A stretch of 64,000 nt of DNA, from the NCBI RefSeq assembly GCF_009749385.1, contig NZ_WBIN01000001.1, positions 310,001 through 374,000 of the forward strand, in the 5' to 3' direction. Shown one piece after another: positions 63,758 to 64,000 of the stretch. Every line of letters starts with the position of its first letter. Position 1 is the stretch's first letter. The notes beneath the pieces are model-generated. The model did not search any database. It saw nothing but the letters and a program-made list of their open reading frames with translations, and was not told the DNA's origin. A program made the translations under genes and the position numbers. This stretch comes from Agromyces allii. Lineage in GTDB: Bacteria; Actinomycetota; Actinomycetes; Actinomycetales; Microbacteriaceae.

Positions 63758-64000
63758 TTACGCAGCCCCGTCGAACATGCTCGTGACCGAGCCGTCTTCG
63801 AAGACCTCGTGGATGGCGCGGGCGAGCAGCGGCGCGATGGGCAGGACCGTGAGGCGGTCCCAGCGCTTGTCTTCGGGAACCGGCAGCGTGTCGGTCACGA
63901 CGACGCGGTCGATGAAGTCGGACTGCAGGATCTCGGTCGCAGGCGGCGAGAACACGGCGTGCGTCGCGGCGACGACGACGCCGATGGCGCCGGCGTCCTT
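63758..64000 (-). CDS. prs: Ribose-phosphate diphosphokinase, C-terminal part
   Basis: Makes PRPP from ribose 5-phosphate and ATP. Only the last 80 residues are in the window: KDAGAIGVVVAATHAVFSPPA, then VVVTDTLPVPEDK, and ending ARAIHEVFEDGSVTSMFDGA. The VAATHAVFS and VTDTLP motifs are characteristic. The N-terminus and the usual upstream glmU would lie beyond the right edge. It heads the fadD and HTH genes on the same strand. Confidence 0.93.
   Translation of the reverse strand, partial: KDAGAIGVVVAATHAVFSPPATEILQSDFIDRVVVTDTLPVPEDKRWDRLTVLPIAPLLARAIHEVFEDGSVTSMFDGAA

Overview
The window is about 70% GC, gene-dense DNA from a high-GC actinobacterium. Shared intergenic repeats, a DUF6264 gene, an MSMEG_1061-type flavoprotein and -10 boxes of the form TANNNT suggest Microbacteriaceae, perhaps near Agromyces. 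It looks chromosomal: housekeeping genes end to end, with no rRNA, CRISPR array, insertion sequence or prophage. From memory, much of the gene order follows two blocks of the Mycobacterium tuberculosis chromosome: ispH-xseA-xseB-DUF4245-glpX-fum-phoH2-uppS-trhA-DUF4307-greA, and ppx2-DUF501-divIC-eno-mazG-mfd-rplY-pth-prs-fadD.

Layout. 1-9800: two adjacent glpX-type genes, class II aldolase, ispH, both exonuclease VII subunits, a DUF4245 protein, carbonic anhydrase, fumarase and a flavoprotein. 9800-16000: PIN-PhoH, a class V aminotransferase, a cis-prenyltransferase, a hemolysin III family protein, DUF4307 and greA. 16000-21400: threonine dehydratase, an AI-2E-type membrane protein, a YcaQ-like protein, HtpX and LemA. 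21500-30100: an ABC exporter, a TetR-MFS-PLP enzyme-lactone oxidase operon, a frameshifted Ppx/GppA gene, a hypothetical protein and an FMN reductase. 30200-36000: an atypical P-type ATPase preceded by a possible leader ORF, a MetE-like protein, an unusual tRNA and NDH-2. 36000-51300: a subtilase, DUF501, DivIC, enolase, a Vsr-fold endonuclease flanked by matching inverted repeats, hisS, mazG, LysE, NhaA, Mfd, RNase H, Pth and L25. 51500-60300: an idonate/gluconate-type catabolic cluster with an IclR regulator, ending in 6-phosphogluconate dehydrogenase. 60300-64000: DUF202 proteins, a double-HTH protein, an acyl-CoA ligase and the end of prs.

How it fits together. Central carbon metabolism dominates (glpX, fba, eno, fumC, gnd). 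The IclR cluster probably brings a sugar acid in and oxidises or reduces it; a 33-bp element repeated before the transporter and before a divergent dehydrogenase is the likely shared operator. Many genes here appear to be transcribed leaderless, with a TANNNT box six bases before the start codon. An octamer, CGGATGCC, is scattered through genes and terminators far more often than composition predicts. All positions and counts were made by eye.
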